Source of the DNA: Amphritea sp.
GTDB lineage: Bacteria; Pseudomonadota; Gammaproteobacteria; Pseudomonadales; Balneatricaceae
Assembly (NCBI GenBank): GCA_018067325.1
Contig: JAGPUU010000289.1
Coordinates: 1 to 6,197, forward strand
DNA length: 6,197 nt
Direction of reading: 5' to 3'
The notes beneath the pieces were generated by a model, which searched no databases, had not been told where the DNA came from, and saw only the letters and a program-made list of their open reading frames with translations. Position numbers and translations under genes: made by a program. Shown here piece by piece: positions 1 through 4,945 of the stretch (within the stretch, counting starts at the first letter, position 1; each line of letters begins with the position of its first letter).

Positions 1-431
1 GAGAGAAAATGAGAAGCCTGCTTGAAGGGGCGATGAGTAAAGCCAAAGAGCTGGGTGGTAACACAGAAAACAGTGTCGCGATGGGCTACTGTTTTGGTGG
101 CGCGGCTGTTTTAGAGATGGCTCGCTCTGGCGCTTCGCTTAAAGGCTTTGCCACTTTTCACGGGGGTCTGAAAACCCCTGACGGGCAGGACTATTCAAAA
201 ACCCAGGGATCAATGCTTATTATGCATGGTAGCGCCGATACAGCTATCACCATGGATCAATTTGCAGCACTGACCAGCGAACTTGAAAGCAGTCAGGTGT
301 CCCATGAAATGATCACCTATAGCGGGGCACCCCATGCATTCACTGTTTTTGGCTCAGAGCGCTATCGGAAAGATGCTGACACTAAGTCTTGGCAACGTTT
401 CAGTCACTATCTTGCAACGACGCTTAAATAA
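1..431 (+). CDS. Dienelactone hydrolase family protein, 5' end outside window
   Basis: This is the C-terminal part of an alpha/beta hydrolase of the dienelactone hydrolase (DLH) family. The frame stays open to the left edge, so the ATG at 9 is probably an internal methionine; the family is usually about 230-250 residues and only about 142 are visible. Counting from that Met, the nucleophile elbow GYCFGG carries Cys28, the acid follows in HGSAD (Asp77), and the histidine lies in APHAFT (His109). This is the complete Cys-Asp-His triad typical of DLH rather than of serine hydrolases. The segment TKSWQRFSHYL near the end matches the usual DLH C-terminus. The family hydrolyses dienelactones or related esters in the cytoplasm, but many chromosomal members have unknown substrates and no catabolic genes are visible here. 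It ends 20 bases before the convergent dioxygenase gene, with no evident terminator between them. The family call is firm; the substrate is not known. Confidence 0.88.
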   Translation, partial: EKMRSLLEGAMSKAKELGGNTENSVAMGYCFGGAAVLEMARSGASLKGFATFHGGLKTPDGQDYSKTQGSMLIMHGSADTAITMDQFAALTSELESSQVSHEMITYSGAPHAFTVFGSERYRKDADTKSWQRFSHYLATTLK

Positions 432-451
432 CGGTGTGATCTCTGGCGGCA

Positions 452-1084
452 TCAGGCTTCAGGATCAATCCTGCTGCTGTCAGAGCTGTTGATACGATAC
501 CAGCCAGCAATACTGTAACGATCAGTTTTAGCCGGCAATACCTCATGGGGAAACTCTTCACTGAGAAACACCACCAGAGTGCCAAATTCAGGCATCACTT
601 TCATCAAAGGGGTGCTGCCCTTTTCAGGATAGATGACCAGCTCACCACCATCTTCAGGGTTCCAGTCAGGATTAAGATAGGTTACAACTGTCAGCACGCG
701 GTTTTGCTGGCCTCTGAAAGCGTCCAGATGCACTTTATAAAAATCACCGGTCTGGTAATGGGCATAATGGCTCTCGAACGAGAACAAACCCAGGAACAAA
801 CGCCGATTAATCGCTTGCTTAAGCCCTCCGGCCCACTCAAGCCAGTCATGGCCTGCTGTTGTGGAATTATCTATCCAGCAGATCTCATCCCGGCGTATTA
901 CCTCAGCTTTCAGATGGGTTTCCTGGCGGCCTATTCCCGCCCGACTAAAACGCTCTGAAGGCAAACGCCTAACTTCTTCAGCCAGGGAGTTACAAAGCTC
1001 CGCAGGCAGAGCATTACTCAGCACAGAATAACCCTGCCGATAAATTTCTTCGGCTACTTGCTCGAATAGTTCACTGTCTGACAT
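452..1084 (-). CDS. 2OG-Fe(II) dioxygenase, prolyl hydroxylase-like
   Basis: A 210-residue cytosolic protein without signal peptide or membrane segment. Its C-terminal half is a double-stranded beta-helix of the 2-oxoglutarate/Fe(II) dioxygenase superfamily. The iron ligands are visible as His119-x-Asp121 (VHLDAF) and His180 (FPHEV), and the 2OG-binding pair is Arg189-x-Ser191 (DRYSIAGWYR). The block VVTYLNPDWNPEDGGELVIY (132-151) and the FFSEEFPH-like strand at 172-180 are typical of the SM-20/EGL-9/PHD-like branch. A Pseudomonas member of that branch hydroxylates a proline of elongation factor Tu; the same substrate here would be inference. The start is supported by AAGGAG (1093-1098 on the plus strand) eight bases upstream of the ATG. 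The gene stands alone, convergent with the hydrolase on its left. The superfamily is nearly certain, the protein hydroxylase role likely, and the substrate unproven. Confidence 0.88.
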   Translation of the reverse strand: MSDSELFEQVAEEIYRQGYSVLSNALPAELCNSLAEEVRRLPSERFSRAGIGRQETHLKAEVIRRDEICWIDNSTTAGHDWLEWAGGLKQAINRRLFLGLFSFESHYAHYQTGDFYKVHLDAFRGQQNRVLTVVTYLNPDWNPEDGGELVIYPEKGSTPLMKVMPEFGTLVVFLSEEFPHEVLPAKTDRYSIAGWYRINSSDSSRIDPEA

Positions 1085-1092
1085 CTACACTG

Positions 1093-1098
1093 CTCCTT
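1093..1098 (-). promoter_or_regulatory. Ribosome binding site of the dioxygenase gene
   Basis: On the minus strand this reads AAGGAG, a strong Shine-Dalgarno sequence eight bases before the ATG that ends at 1084. It fixes the start of the dioxygenase gene. I could not define a convincing promoter upstream: a TATACA element lies at 1106-1111 on the minus strand, but no good -35 box sits at a suitable distance. Confidence 0.7.
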
Positions 1099-1200
1099 GA
1101 GGCACTGTATAAAGAAGCTCGAATTTGACAGAAAACCGGGCAGAGGGGCAATCTTTTTCTGCTTAGAAACTGATCTGAATGACGAGAAAGAGTACGAGCA

Positions 1201-1226
1201 ATAAAAAGGGCCGCGATTGCGACCCT
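1201..1226 (-). terminator. Rho-independent terminator of the winged-helix gene
   Basis: Read on the minus strand, the stem AGGGTCGC, the loop AATC and the second arm GCGGCCCT are followed directly by TTTTTAT. The eight-base-pair stem is perfect apart from one wobble pair. It begins 18 bases after the TGA of the 1245-1781 gene, which makes that gene a separate transcription unit and insulates the dioxygenase gene downstream from it. Confidence 0.85.
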
Positions 1227-1244
1227 CTGTAAAACATAGATTGT

Positions 1245-1781
1245 TCAGCTGCGGCGATCTGAAGGTGTACCTCGTCGCTCACGACCAGAAAAACTGGGAG
1301 CAACATCAGTGCTTCGTACATAACCAACAACACAACGTTCCGGGTCTATCACTTCACTCAAGACATCACGCCATTTATCTGAATTAAGCACAACGTGAGA
1401 TGAATCACTAAATTCCAGCCATCCGTTTTCAACCATCGCCTTAACTTTACGGCGAACAGTCTCGTAAGGAATTCCTGTTGCGATACTGATGGAGTGGTTA
1501 TTACAGGAAAAACCAGCAACTTCCTGCTGTTCCTCTGATCCTTCTCGCTGACGTAAAGCCCACAAAGAGATTACGTTAAAGATAATCGCTGATTTAATAT
1601 CACCATCAAACACACGATAACAACGAATCAGAAAATCAGTTGAAAAAGACACGAATCCCAGCTTTTCTGCCAGTTCATCGGCATCGTAACTGGCGCGCAA
1701 GCTAGTCGGCATACCCCCTCCTAATATTGAAGTTTTGCTCTGATATGAACCAGCCTTTAGTGCATTATTATTTTTATCCAT
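1245..1781 (-). CDS. Winged helix-turn-helix protein, function unknown
   Basis: I do not recognise this gene as a named family. The protein has 178 residues with the chosen start. Residues about 95-114 contain ISIATGIPYETVRRKVKAM, a well-formed helix-turn-helix with a basic recognition helix. NGWLEF and the hairpin HVVLNS (about 119-133) follow as a wing, as in MarR- or GntR-type winged-helix domains. The part before it (about 33-80) is predicted helical and hydrophobic and could be a dimerisation region. The C-terminal 15 residues (SGRERRGTPSDRRS) are basic and probably disordered. Three starts compete. The ATG ending at 1799 has no ribosome site. The one at 1781 has AGGGG five bases upstream. 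The one at 1712 has AGGAGG four bases upstream and would give 155 residues, still including the winged helix. It has its own terminator and diverges from the small gene at 2003. A DNA-binding regulator is likely; its target is unknown. Confidence 0.72.
   Translation of the reverse strand: MDKNNNALKAGSYQSKTSILGGGMPTSLRASYDADELAEKLGFVSFSTDFLIRCYRVFDGDIKSAIIFNVISLWALRQREGSEEQQEVAGFSCNNHSISIATGIPYETVRRKVKAMVENGWLEFSDSSHVVLNSDKWRDVLSEVIDPERCVVGYVRSTDVAPSFSGRERRGTPSDRRS
1717..1722 (-). promoter_or_regulatory. Internal Shine-Dalgarno, alternative start at 1712
   Basis: The minus strand reads AGGAGG here, followed by four bases and an in-frame ATG (1710-1712). It lies inside the reading frame of the winged-helix gene, where it encodes the Leu-Gly-Gly-Gly stretch. 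It could be the true start, giving a 155-residue protein, or a secondary start producing a shorter isoform. Spacing of four bases is slightly tight. Confidence 0.45.
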
Positions 1782-2002
1782 TTTCACCCCTGGTTTCATT
1801 TACTGCGTGCCAATCCTTGCCAACGACGCAGAGCCCTATTCAAACAAATGTCTCAGTTTGAGTAATAAATACAACATATACCATCCTCCCCCCTTACGAC
1901 AACAAAAACCCTGAAATTCTTAGGTAATTAAGTGCCTGCAATACTTTTGTAACACATTTCTGGGATTATCAACCCGATAAAATGGAGAATAGGTTTAAAA
2001 CA
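1782..2002. other. Divergent intergenic region between two HTH genes
   Basis: About 220 bases separate the two divergent small genes and must hold both promoters. The region is AT-rich, with a C-run at 1886-1893. A direct repeat of TGCCAA lies at 1808-1813 and 1818-1823, one helical turn apart, close to the winged-helix gene. On the plus strand CCCGATAA (1973-1980) lies just upstream of the small gene. No sigma-70 promoter with both boxes well matched and correctly spaced was found for either direction. A 14-codon minus-strand ORF (1840-1884) with a purine-rich leader is described in the findings. Confidence 0.5.
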
Positions 2003-2206
2003 ATGAAGACGAATTACATTGAATATCAAATAGAGCAGTTTATGCGTGACGGCCAGACTAACGACCAGATTGCGGCTATCCTAGACCTACCCGTTGCGCA
2101 GATCATCGCTATCTATAATGAGTACATCAAGCAGCGAGCAGTACAGAAAGCCAAAGCATCTAATCAGCACCATCAGGCTATCTACGCTATGAGTCTGCAC
2201 GCCTGA
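2003..2206 (+). CDS. Small helix-turn-helix-like protein, function unknown
   Basis: I do not recognise this 67-residue protein. The start was placed at the ATG at 2003, because AGG (1993-1995) precedes it at a usable distance; the in-frame ATG at 1982 has no ribosome site. Residues about 17-38 (GQTNDQIAAILDLPVAQIIAI) have the pattern of a helix-turn-helix resembling sigma region 4 or LuxR-type motifs: a Gly-x-Thr/Ser-Asn-x-x-Ile-Ala start, then a turn at Asp-Leu-Pro. The region after it is a basic, glutamine- and histidine-rich helix (KQRAVQKAKASNQHHQ). There is no signal peptide. It diverges from the winged-helix gene, which suggests linked regulation, but nothing in the sequence gives a target. 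No clear terminator follows. Reading frame and ribosome site make it a credible gene; the DNA-binding role is moderate inference. Confidence 0.62.
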   Translation: MKTNYIEYQIEQFMRDGQTNDQIAAILDLPVAQIIAIYNEYIKQRAVQKAKASNQHHQAIYAMSLHA

Positions 2207-2269
2207 CATAGTCGCTTTGTTCTACATCATTATTTACCGGTTCAGACTCAATTCAGGCCTTATGTGGTA

Positions 2270-2299
2270 TTTACAGTACGTACCCTTAACGAATACACT
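2270..2299 (+). promoter_or_regulatory. Possible sigma-70 promoter of the cytochrome c5 gene
   Basis: TTTACA (2270-2275, five of six matches to TTGACA) is followed after 18 bases by TACACT (2294-2299, four of six matches to TATAAT). Transcription would begin near 2306, giving a leader of about 60 bases. The match is moderate and rests only on consensus. Confidence 0.4.
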
Positions 2300-2367
2300 T
2301 CGATGACCAAATTCCGGGGCCGATATTACGGCGACTTTCTACGGATGCTAATAAAGGTAAAGGCAAG

Positions 2368-2673
2368 ATGAAAAAGACTATGATTCTGGCAGTAACTGCC
2401 ATGCTTATGACTCCAATTGCAGCAATGGCTGAACGCGATGGCGCTACCATTTATAACACTAAATGCATGGCATGCCACATGACGGGTGCTGCCGGCGCTC
2501 CTATCGTTGGTAAAGCTGATCAGTGGGGCCCACGTGCCGCTATGGGTATCGATGCACTGGTAGCTTCTGCTACTAAAGGCATCAATGCTATGCCACCTAA
2601 AGGCACCTGCATGGATTGTACTGATGGCGAAATGAAAGCTGCTATCCAGCACATGCTAGATAACTCTAAGTAA
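2368..2673 (+). CDS. Cytochrome c5, periplasmic
   Basis: A 101-residue monohaem c-type cytochrome. The signal peptide covers residues 1-21: Lys-Lys, a hydrophobic core, then AMA with cleavage before Glu22. This leaves a mature protein of about 80 residues in the periplasm. Haem is attached at CMACH (Cys33, Cys36, His37), and Met75 in INAMPPKG is the expected sixth ligand. The extra pair Cys81-Met-Asp-Cys84 is the hallmark disulfide of the cytochrome c5 group and separates it from c4 and c551. Such proteins shuttle electrons between respiratory complexes and terminal oxidases or reductases; the partner here is not shown. The start is supported by AAGG-type purines in the leader just before the ATG. 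It is a single-gene unit, closed by the terminator at 2688 and convergent with pomB. Confidence 0.92.
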   Translation: MKKTMILAVTAMLMTPIAAMAERDGATIYNTKCMACHMTGAAGAPIVGKADQWGPRAAMGIDALVASATKGINAMPPKGTCMDCTDGEMKAAIQHMLDNSK

Positions 2674-2681
2674 TAGAGTTA
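2661..2681 (+). repeat. Inverted repeat across the cytochrome stop codon
   Basis: TAACTCTA (2661-2668) and TAGAGTTA (2674-2681) form a perfect eight-base-pair inverted repeat with a five-base loop that contains the TAA stop. It is AT-rich and has no T-run, so it is not itself a terminator. It sits seven bases before the intrinsic terminator and could stabilise the 3' end of the mRNA. Confidence 0.6.
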
Positions 2682-2687
2682 TCAGAT

Positions 2688-2717
2688 AAAAAAACCCAGC
2701 AATAGCTGGGTTTTTTT
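2688..2717. terminator. Bidirectional intrinsic terminator
   Basis: Seven A, CCCAGC, the loop AATA, GCTGGG and seven T form a completely symmetric hairpin: a GC-rich six-base-pair core extended by seven A-T pairs. Because the A-run on one side is the T-run on the other strand, it can end both the cytochrome c5 transcript (+) and the pomAB transcript (-), whose genes converge here. Confidence 0.93.
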
Positions 2718-2743
2718 GTATCTAAGCAATGTCTGAATTTCTC

Positions 2744-3697
2744 TTAGAAAACTTCTTGCGGCTCCAGCGGACCAAAATCCTGATCACCTTCACCCTGCGT
2801 TTTAAGTTTCTCCAGCGCTTCAGGATCATTGCCTTTCTGAATGATAATTTCTACCCGGCGGTTAGTACTACGGTTTTCAGCCGTATTATTCGGTGCTAAA
2901 GGTTTCGTATCGGCAAAGCCGATAACCGTAAAGCGAGCTTGATCAATACGTGGATCAGCAAACAATTCGTGACCTACTGCTAGCGCCCGGGAAGTCGACA
3001 GCCCCCAGTTCGACTCATAACGCCCCCCGGAAACAGGAATATTATCGGAATGCCCCTCGATTGCCACTTTACCACTGACATTAAGTAGCACATCCCGAAT
3101 CTTCGCAATTATCGGAATATAGGCAAATTTCAGTTCAGCAGAACCGGAAGCAAATGAGCCTTTTTCCTTAACCCTGATAACAATCTTTTTACCATCGGTA
3201 TCAACTTCAACACTGCCTTGACCAATCTCTTGACGCAGCGCAGCGGCAAACTCCACGGCTTCCTCTTTAGCCTCCGCTTCAGCCTTAGCCTCCAGCTCTT
3301 CTAGCATCTGACGAAGCTGTTCTGCCGTTTCCCCTGCTTGCTTATCACTGATTTCAGACTCACCCTCTTCAGTCCGGATATCAAGACTCTGCATAGTATT
3401 ATTGAGCGTCATCTGCCTGACTTCATTCAACGGCGTAGGCTCCGGTCGGCCTGGGCTGAACTCCTGAGCAATAATACTGGTACCCTTCGGGATATCCTGA
3501 ACTTTAACCTGATTCTGAACGCCGAATGCTTCGCGCATTGAGCCTGCCAACTGCTTAAACTTCAGCACATCCATTTCAGAAAATGACAATAGAAGTACGA
3601 AGAAACACATCAGCAGTGACATCAAGTCACCAAAGGTCGCTAACCACCCCGGCAAACCTGCCGGGCAGGGGGGACATTTATGTTCTTCTTCACTCAT
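2744..3697 (-). CDS. pomB: Flagellar motor stator protein PomB (MotB family)
   Basis: The B subunit of the flagellar stator, 317 residues. A single transmembrane helix (about 17-38) carries Asp24 in TFGDLMSLLM, the ion-binding carboxylate of the MotB/PomB family. The following blocks SEMDVLKFKQLAGSM and KGTSIIAQEF-PGRPEPTP match the Vibrio sodium-type PomB almost word for word, including the plug region (about 41-60). A long Glu/Ala-rich linker with coiled-coil character covers about 122-160. The C-terminal OmpA-like peptidoglycan-binding domain (about 168-287) shows GHSDN (215-219), SNWGLSTSRA and NRSTNRRVEI (275-284). The N-terminus has CPPC at 8-11. The protein is anchored in the inner membrane with the OmpA domain in the periplasm. 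It lies 11 bases after pomA, with GGGGA overlapping the pomA stop as ribosome site. Family certain; sodium rather than proton coupling is inferred from similarity. Confidence 0.95.
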   Translation of the reverse strand: MSEEEHKCPPCPAGLPGWLATFGDLMSLLMCFFVLLLSFSEMDVLKFKQLAGSMREAFGVQNQVKVQDIPKGTSIIAQEFSPGRPEPTPLNEVRQMTLNNTMQSLDIRTEEGESEISDKQAGETAEQLRQMLEELEAKAEAEAKEEAVEFAAALRQEIGQGSVEVDTDGKKIVIRVKEKGSFASGSAELKFAYIPIIAKIRDVLLNVSGKVAIEGHSDNIPVSGGRYESNWGLSTSRALAVGHELFADPRIDQARFTVIGFADTKPLAPNNTAENRSTNRRVEIIIQKGNDPEALEKLKTQGEGDQDFGPLEPQEVF

Positions 3698-3708
3698 CCT
3701 GCTATCCC

Positions 3709-4467
3709 CTACTCTTCAGCGACTGCGCGCTTTTTCTCAGGAAGATAGTTACGAAGCATCTGTTCAATAACGCGGGGGTTTTGTCCTGCCTGAATCGCCA
3801 GCAAACCATCAATAATCAGTGACTGATTAAGCTCTTCTTCTGCTTTACGTACATCCAGCTTATCTGAGACAGGCAGAGCGAACATTGTTGCCAGCATCGC
3901 CCCATAAAGCGTTGTCAAAAGCGCAACCGCCATCGCCGGACCGATCGATTTAGGGTCGGACATATTGGAGAGCATCTGTACCAAACCTACCAGGGTACCG
4001 ATCATGCCCATTCCAGGGCCAACATCACCTATCGCTTTAAAAATATCTGAACCATATACATGACGTTCTGTGGTCAGACCTTTTTCTTTATTCAGCAGCG
4101 CTTTAACAATCTCAGGGTCATGCCCATCAACCAGTAACTGGATACCCCGTTGCATGAAGTCACTACTGACCTCTTTATCTTCAAGGGACAGCAGACCACC
4201 TTTACGAGCAGCATCAGCCAGATCAACGGTTTCAGCGATAATATCTTCGGGCTTTACCGTTTTAAATTTGAACGCTTTACCAACAACTTTGCCGACCGCC
4301 AGAAAGTGCCCTAAAGGGAACTTCATCAGTACAACAAAAAGACTTCCGCCAATCACGATCAGCAATGACGGGACGTTAACAAAAACGCCTATATCGCCTC
4401 CCGTTACCATCGCGGCAATAACGATACCAAAGGCGCCTAAAATACCGACGAGCGTCGCTATATCCAC
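3709..4467 (-). CDS. pomA: Flagellar motor stator protein PomA (MotA family)
   Basis: The A subunit of the stator, 252 residues with four transmembrane segments (about 4-22, 30-48, 152-170 and 179-200) and a large cytoplasmic loop. The loop contains DAARKGG with Arg88 and Lys89, and Glu96 and Glu99 in LSLEDKE, in the region that contacts the rotor protein FliG. The channel helices show GDVGPGMGMIGTLVGL (Asp148, Pro151, Thr158) and ALLTTLYGA (Thr185, Thr186), positions that line the ion path in Vibrio PomA. With PomB it forms the torque-generating ion channel of the motor. The start is GTG at 4467, supported by GGGGA seven bases upstream; the nearby ATG at 4474 is out of frame. The 253-residue Vibrio protein has nearly the same length. 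It is first in a two-gene operon with pomB, behind a sigma-28-like promoter at 4536-4563. Confidence 0.96.
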   Translation of the reverse strand: MDIATLVGILGAFGIVIAAMVTGGDIGVFVNVPSLLIVIGGSLFVVLMKFPLGHFLAVGKVVGKAFKFKTVKPEDIIAETVDLADAARKGGLLSLEDKEVSSDFMQRGIQLLVDGHDPEIVKALLNKEKGLTTERHVYGSDIFKAIGDVGPGMGMIGTLVGLVQMLSNMSDPKSIGPAMAVALLTTLYGAMLATMFALPVSDKLDVRKAEEELNQSLIIDGLLAIQAGQNPRVIEQMLRNYLPEKKRAVAEE

Positions 4468-4474
4468 TCTTCAT

Positions 4475-4479
4475 TCCCC
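4475..4479 (-). promoter_or_regulatory. Ribosome binding site deciding the pomA GTG start
   Basis: The minus strand reads GGGGA here, seven bases before the GTG that ends at 4467. The closer ATG (4472-4474) is in another frame and hits no PomA-like sequence, so the GTG is chosen. Confidence 0.65.
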
Positions 4480-4535
4480 AATTTAATGAATTAGTTAGGA
4501 TACCCAAACCACCAACAGTACCTATGTAGAATCTG

Positions 4536-4563
4536 TTATCGGCTGCATACCTATTTACCTGTA
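4536..4563 (-). promoter_or_regulatory. Putative sigma-28 (FliA) promoter of pomAB
   Basis: On the minus strand, TACAG (4559-4563) is followed after 15 bases by GCCGATAA (4536-4543). The second box is an exact match to the -10 element of flagellar sigma-28 promoters. The first matches four of five bases of TAAAG, with a spacer one base longer than usual. It points at pomA, with a start near 4528 and a leader of about 60 bases. Stator genes are classical late flagellar genes under FliA in other gammaproteobacteria, so the position makes sense. Confidence 0.68.
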
Positions 4564-4591
4564 GCTAGATAGTATCAAAAAATTTACCGGG

Positions 4592-4622
4592 TTCACCTAT
4601 TTCCCACTGTTTCGAGTACAAT
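4592..4622 (+). promoter_or_regulatory. Putative sigma-70 promoter of the xseB-ispA-dxs operon
   Basis: TACAAT (4617-4622) matches five of six bases of the -10 consensus. TTCACC (4592-4597) is a weaker -35, 19 bases upstream. Transcription would start near 4629, about 73 bases before xseB. It does not overlap the divergent pomAB promoter. Confidence 0.45.
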
Positions 4623-4625
4623 TTA

Positions 4626-4642
4626 TTGGTCTGATTGACCAA
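4626..4642. promoter_or_regulatory. Dyad at the expected xseB transcription start
   Basis: TTGGTC and GACCAA are perfect six-base arms around TGATT. The dyad begins four bases after the TACAAT box, so a protein bound there would block initiation. It could equally be the first hairpin of the leader. No family of regulator can be named from it. Confidence 0.4.
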
Positions 4643-4643
4643 A

Positions 4644-4658
4644 ACCGGCCTGTCCGGT
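4644..4658 (+). repeat. Short GC-rich hairpin in the xseB leader
   Basis: ACCGG and CCGGT form a perfect five-base-pair stem around a five-base loop, one base after the preceding dyad. It has no T-run and is not a terminator. It lies in the presumed untranslated leader, 43 bases before the xseB ATG. Confidence 0.4.
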
Positions 4659-4701
4659 AGTTTGTCGCCATTTAAACGGTTCCAACCCGACGGTACACCC
4701 T

Positions 4702-4941
4702 ATGTCTGCAAAAAAGAAAACACCTGATTTTGAAACCTCTTTGGCACAGTTGGAGACCATGGTCACCCAACTAGAGCAGGGAGAACTATCTCTGGAACAG
4801 TCTCTGCAGACGTTTGAGCAGGGCGTAAGCCTGACGCGCGACTGCCAGTCCATTCTCGCCCAGGCAGAACAAAAGGTGCAGATGCTGATTCAGCAGAACG
4901 GGGAGTTAAAAGAGGTTCCCTTTGATCTTCCAGAGGAGTGA
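4702..4941 (+). CDS. xseB: Exodeoxyribonuclease VII small subunit
   Basis: A 79-residue protein of the normal XseB length (about 80). The family pattern is complete: [34 protein letters not shown] (about 9-42) followed by the helix [19 protein letters not shown], two antiparallel helices of a helical hairpin. Several copies bind the XseA large subunit to form exonuclease VII, which degrades single-stranded DNA from both ends in the cytoplasm; xseA is not in this window. The ribosome site before the ATG is weak, but no other start gives a family-like N-terminus. It is the first gene of the operon; its last codons contain the strong ribosome site of ispA, and its stop lies four bases before the ispA ATG. 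Confidence 0.95.
   Translation: MSAKKKTPDFETSLAQLETMVTQLEQGELSLEQSLQTFEQGVSLTRDCQSILAQAEQKVQMLIQQNGELKEVPFDLPEE
4933..4938 (+). promoter_or_regulatory. Ribosome binding site deciding the ispA start
   Basis: GAGGAG lies inside the last codons of xseB and seven bases before the ATG at 4946. This identifies that ATG, rather than the in-frame TTG at 4922, as the ispA start, and suggests translational coupling with xseB. Confidence 0.85.
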
Positions 4942-4945
4942 ACTG

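Noticed and set aside
545..958. Long plus-strand ORF inside the dioxygenase gene
   Set aside because: It is antisense to a well-supported gene with complete catalytic motifs; its protein shows no recognisable domain and no ribosome site was seen.
1125..1130. Perfect TTGACA on the plus strand
   Set aside because: No -10-like box at 15-19 bases and no plus-strand gene follows; it lies between minus-strand genes.
1129..1161. Seven-base inverted repeat CAGAAAA / TTTTCTG with a 19-base loop
   Set aside because: AT-rich arms with a long loop, not near a start or stop codon; likely chance.
1245..2206. Toxin-antitoxin or phage repressor module
   Set aside because: Toxin-antitoxin genes are normally co-directional and overlapping; these two diverge, and no toxin fold, integrase or attachment repeat is visible.
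2319..2326. GCCGATAT, a seven-of-eight match to the sigma-28 -10 box, upstream of the cytochrome c5 gene
   Set aside because: No TAAAG-like element lies 13-16 bases upstream, and a cytochrome c5 is not an expected flagellar gene; the match is probably chance.
4070..4486. Long plus-strand ORF antisense to pomA
   Set aside because: The opposite strand encodes a clear PomA, and the Ser/Thr/Pro-rich translation is typical of an antisense shadow.
4922..4945. TTG start eight codons upstream of the ispA ATG
   Set aside because: It would overlap xseB without a ribosome site, whereas the ATG at 4946 has GAGGAG at ideal spacing.
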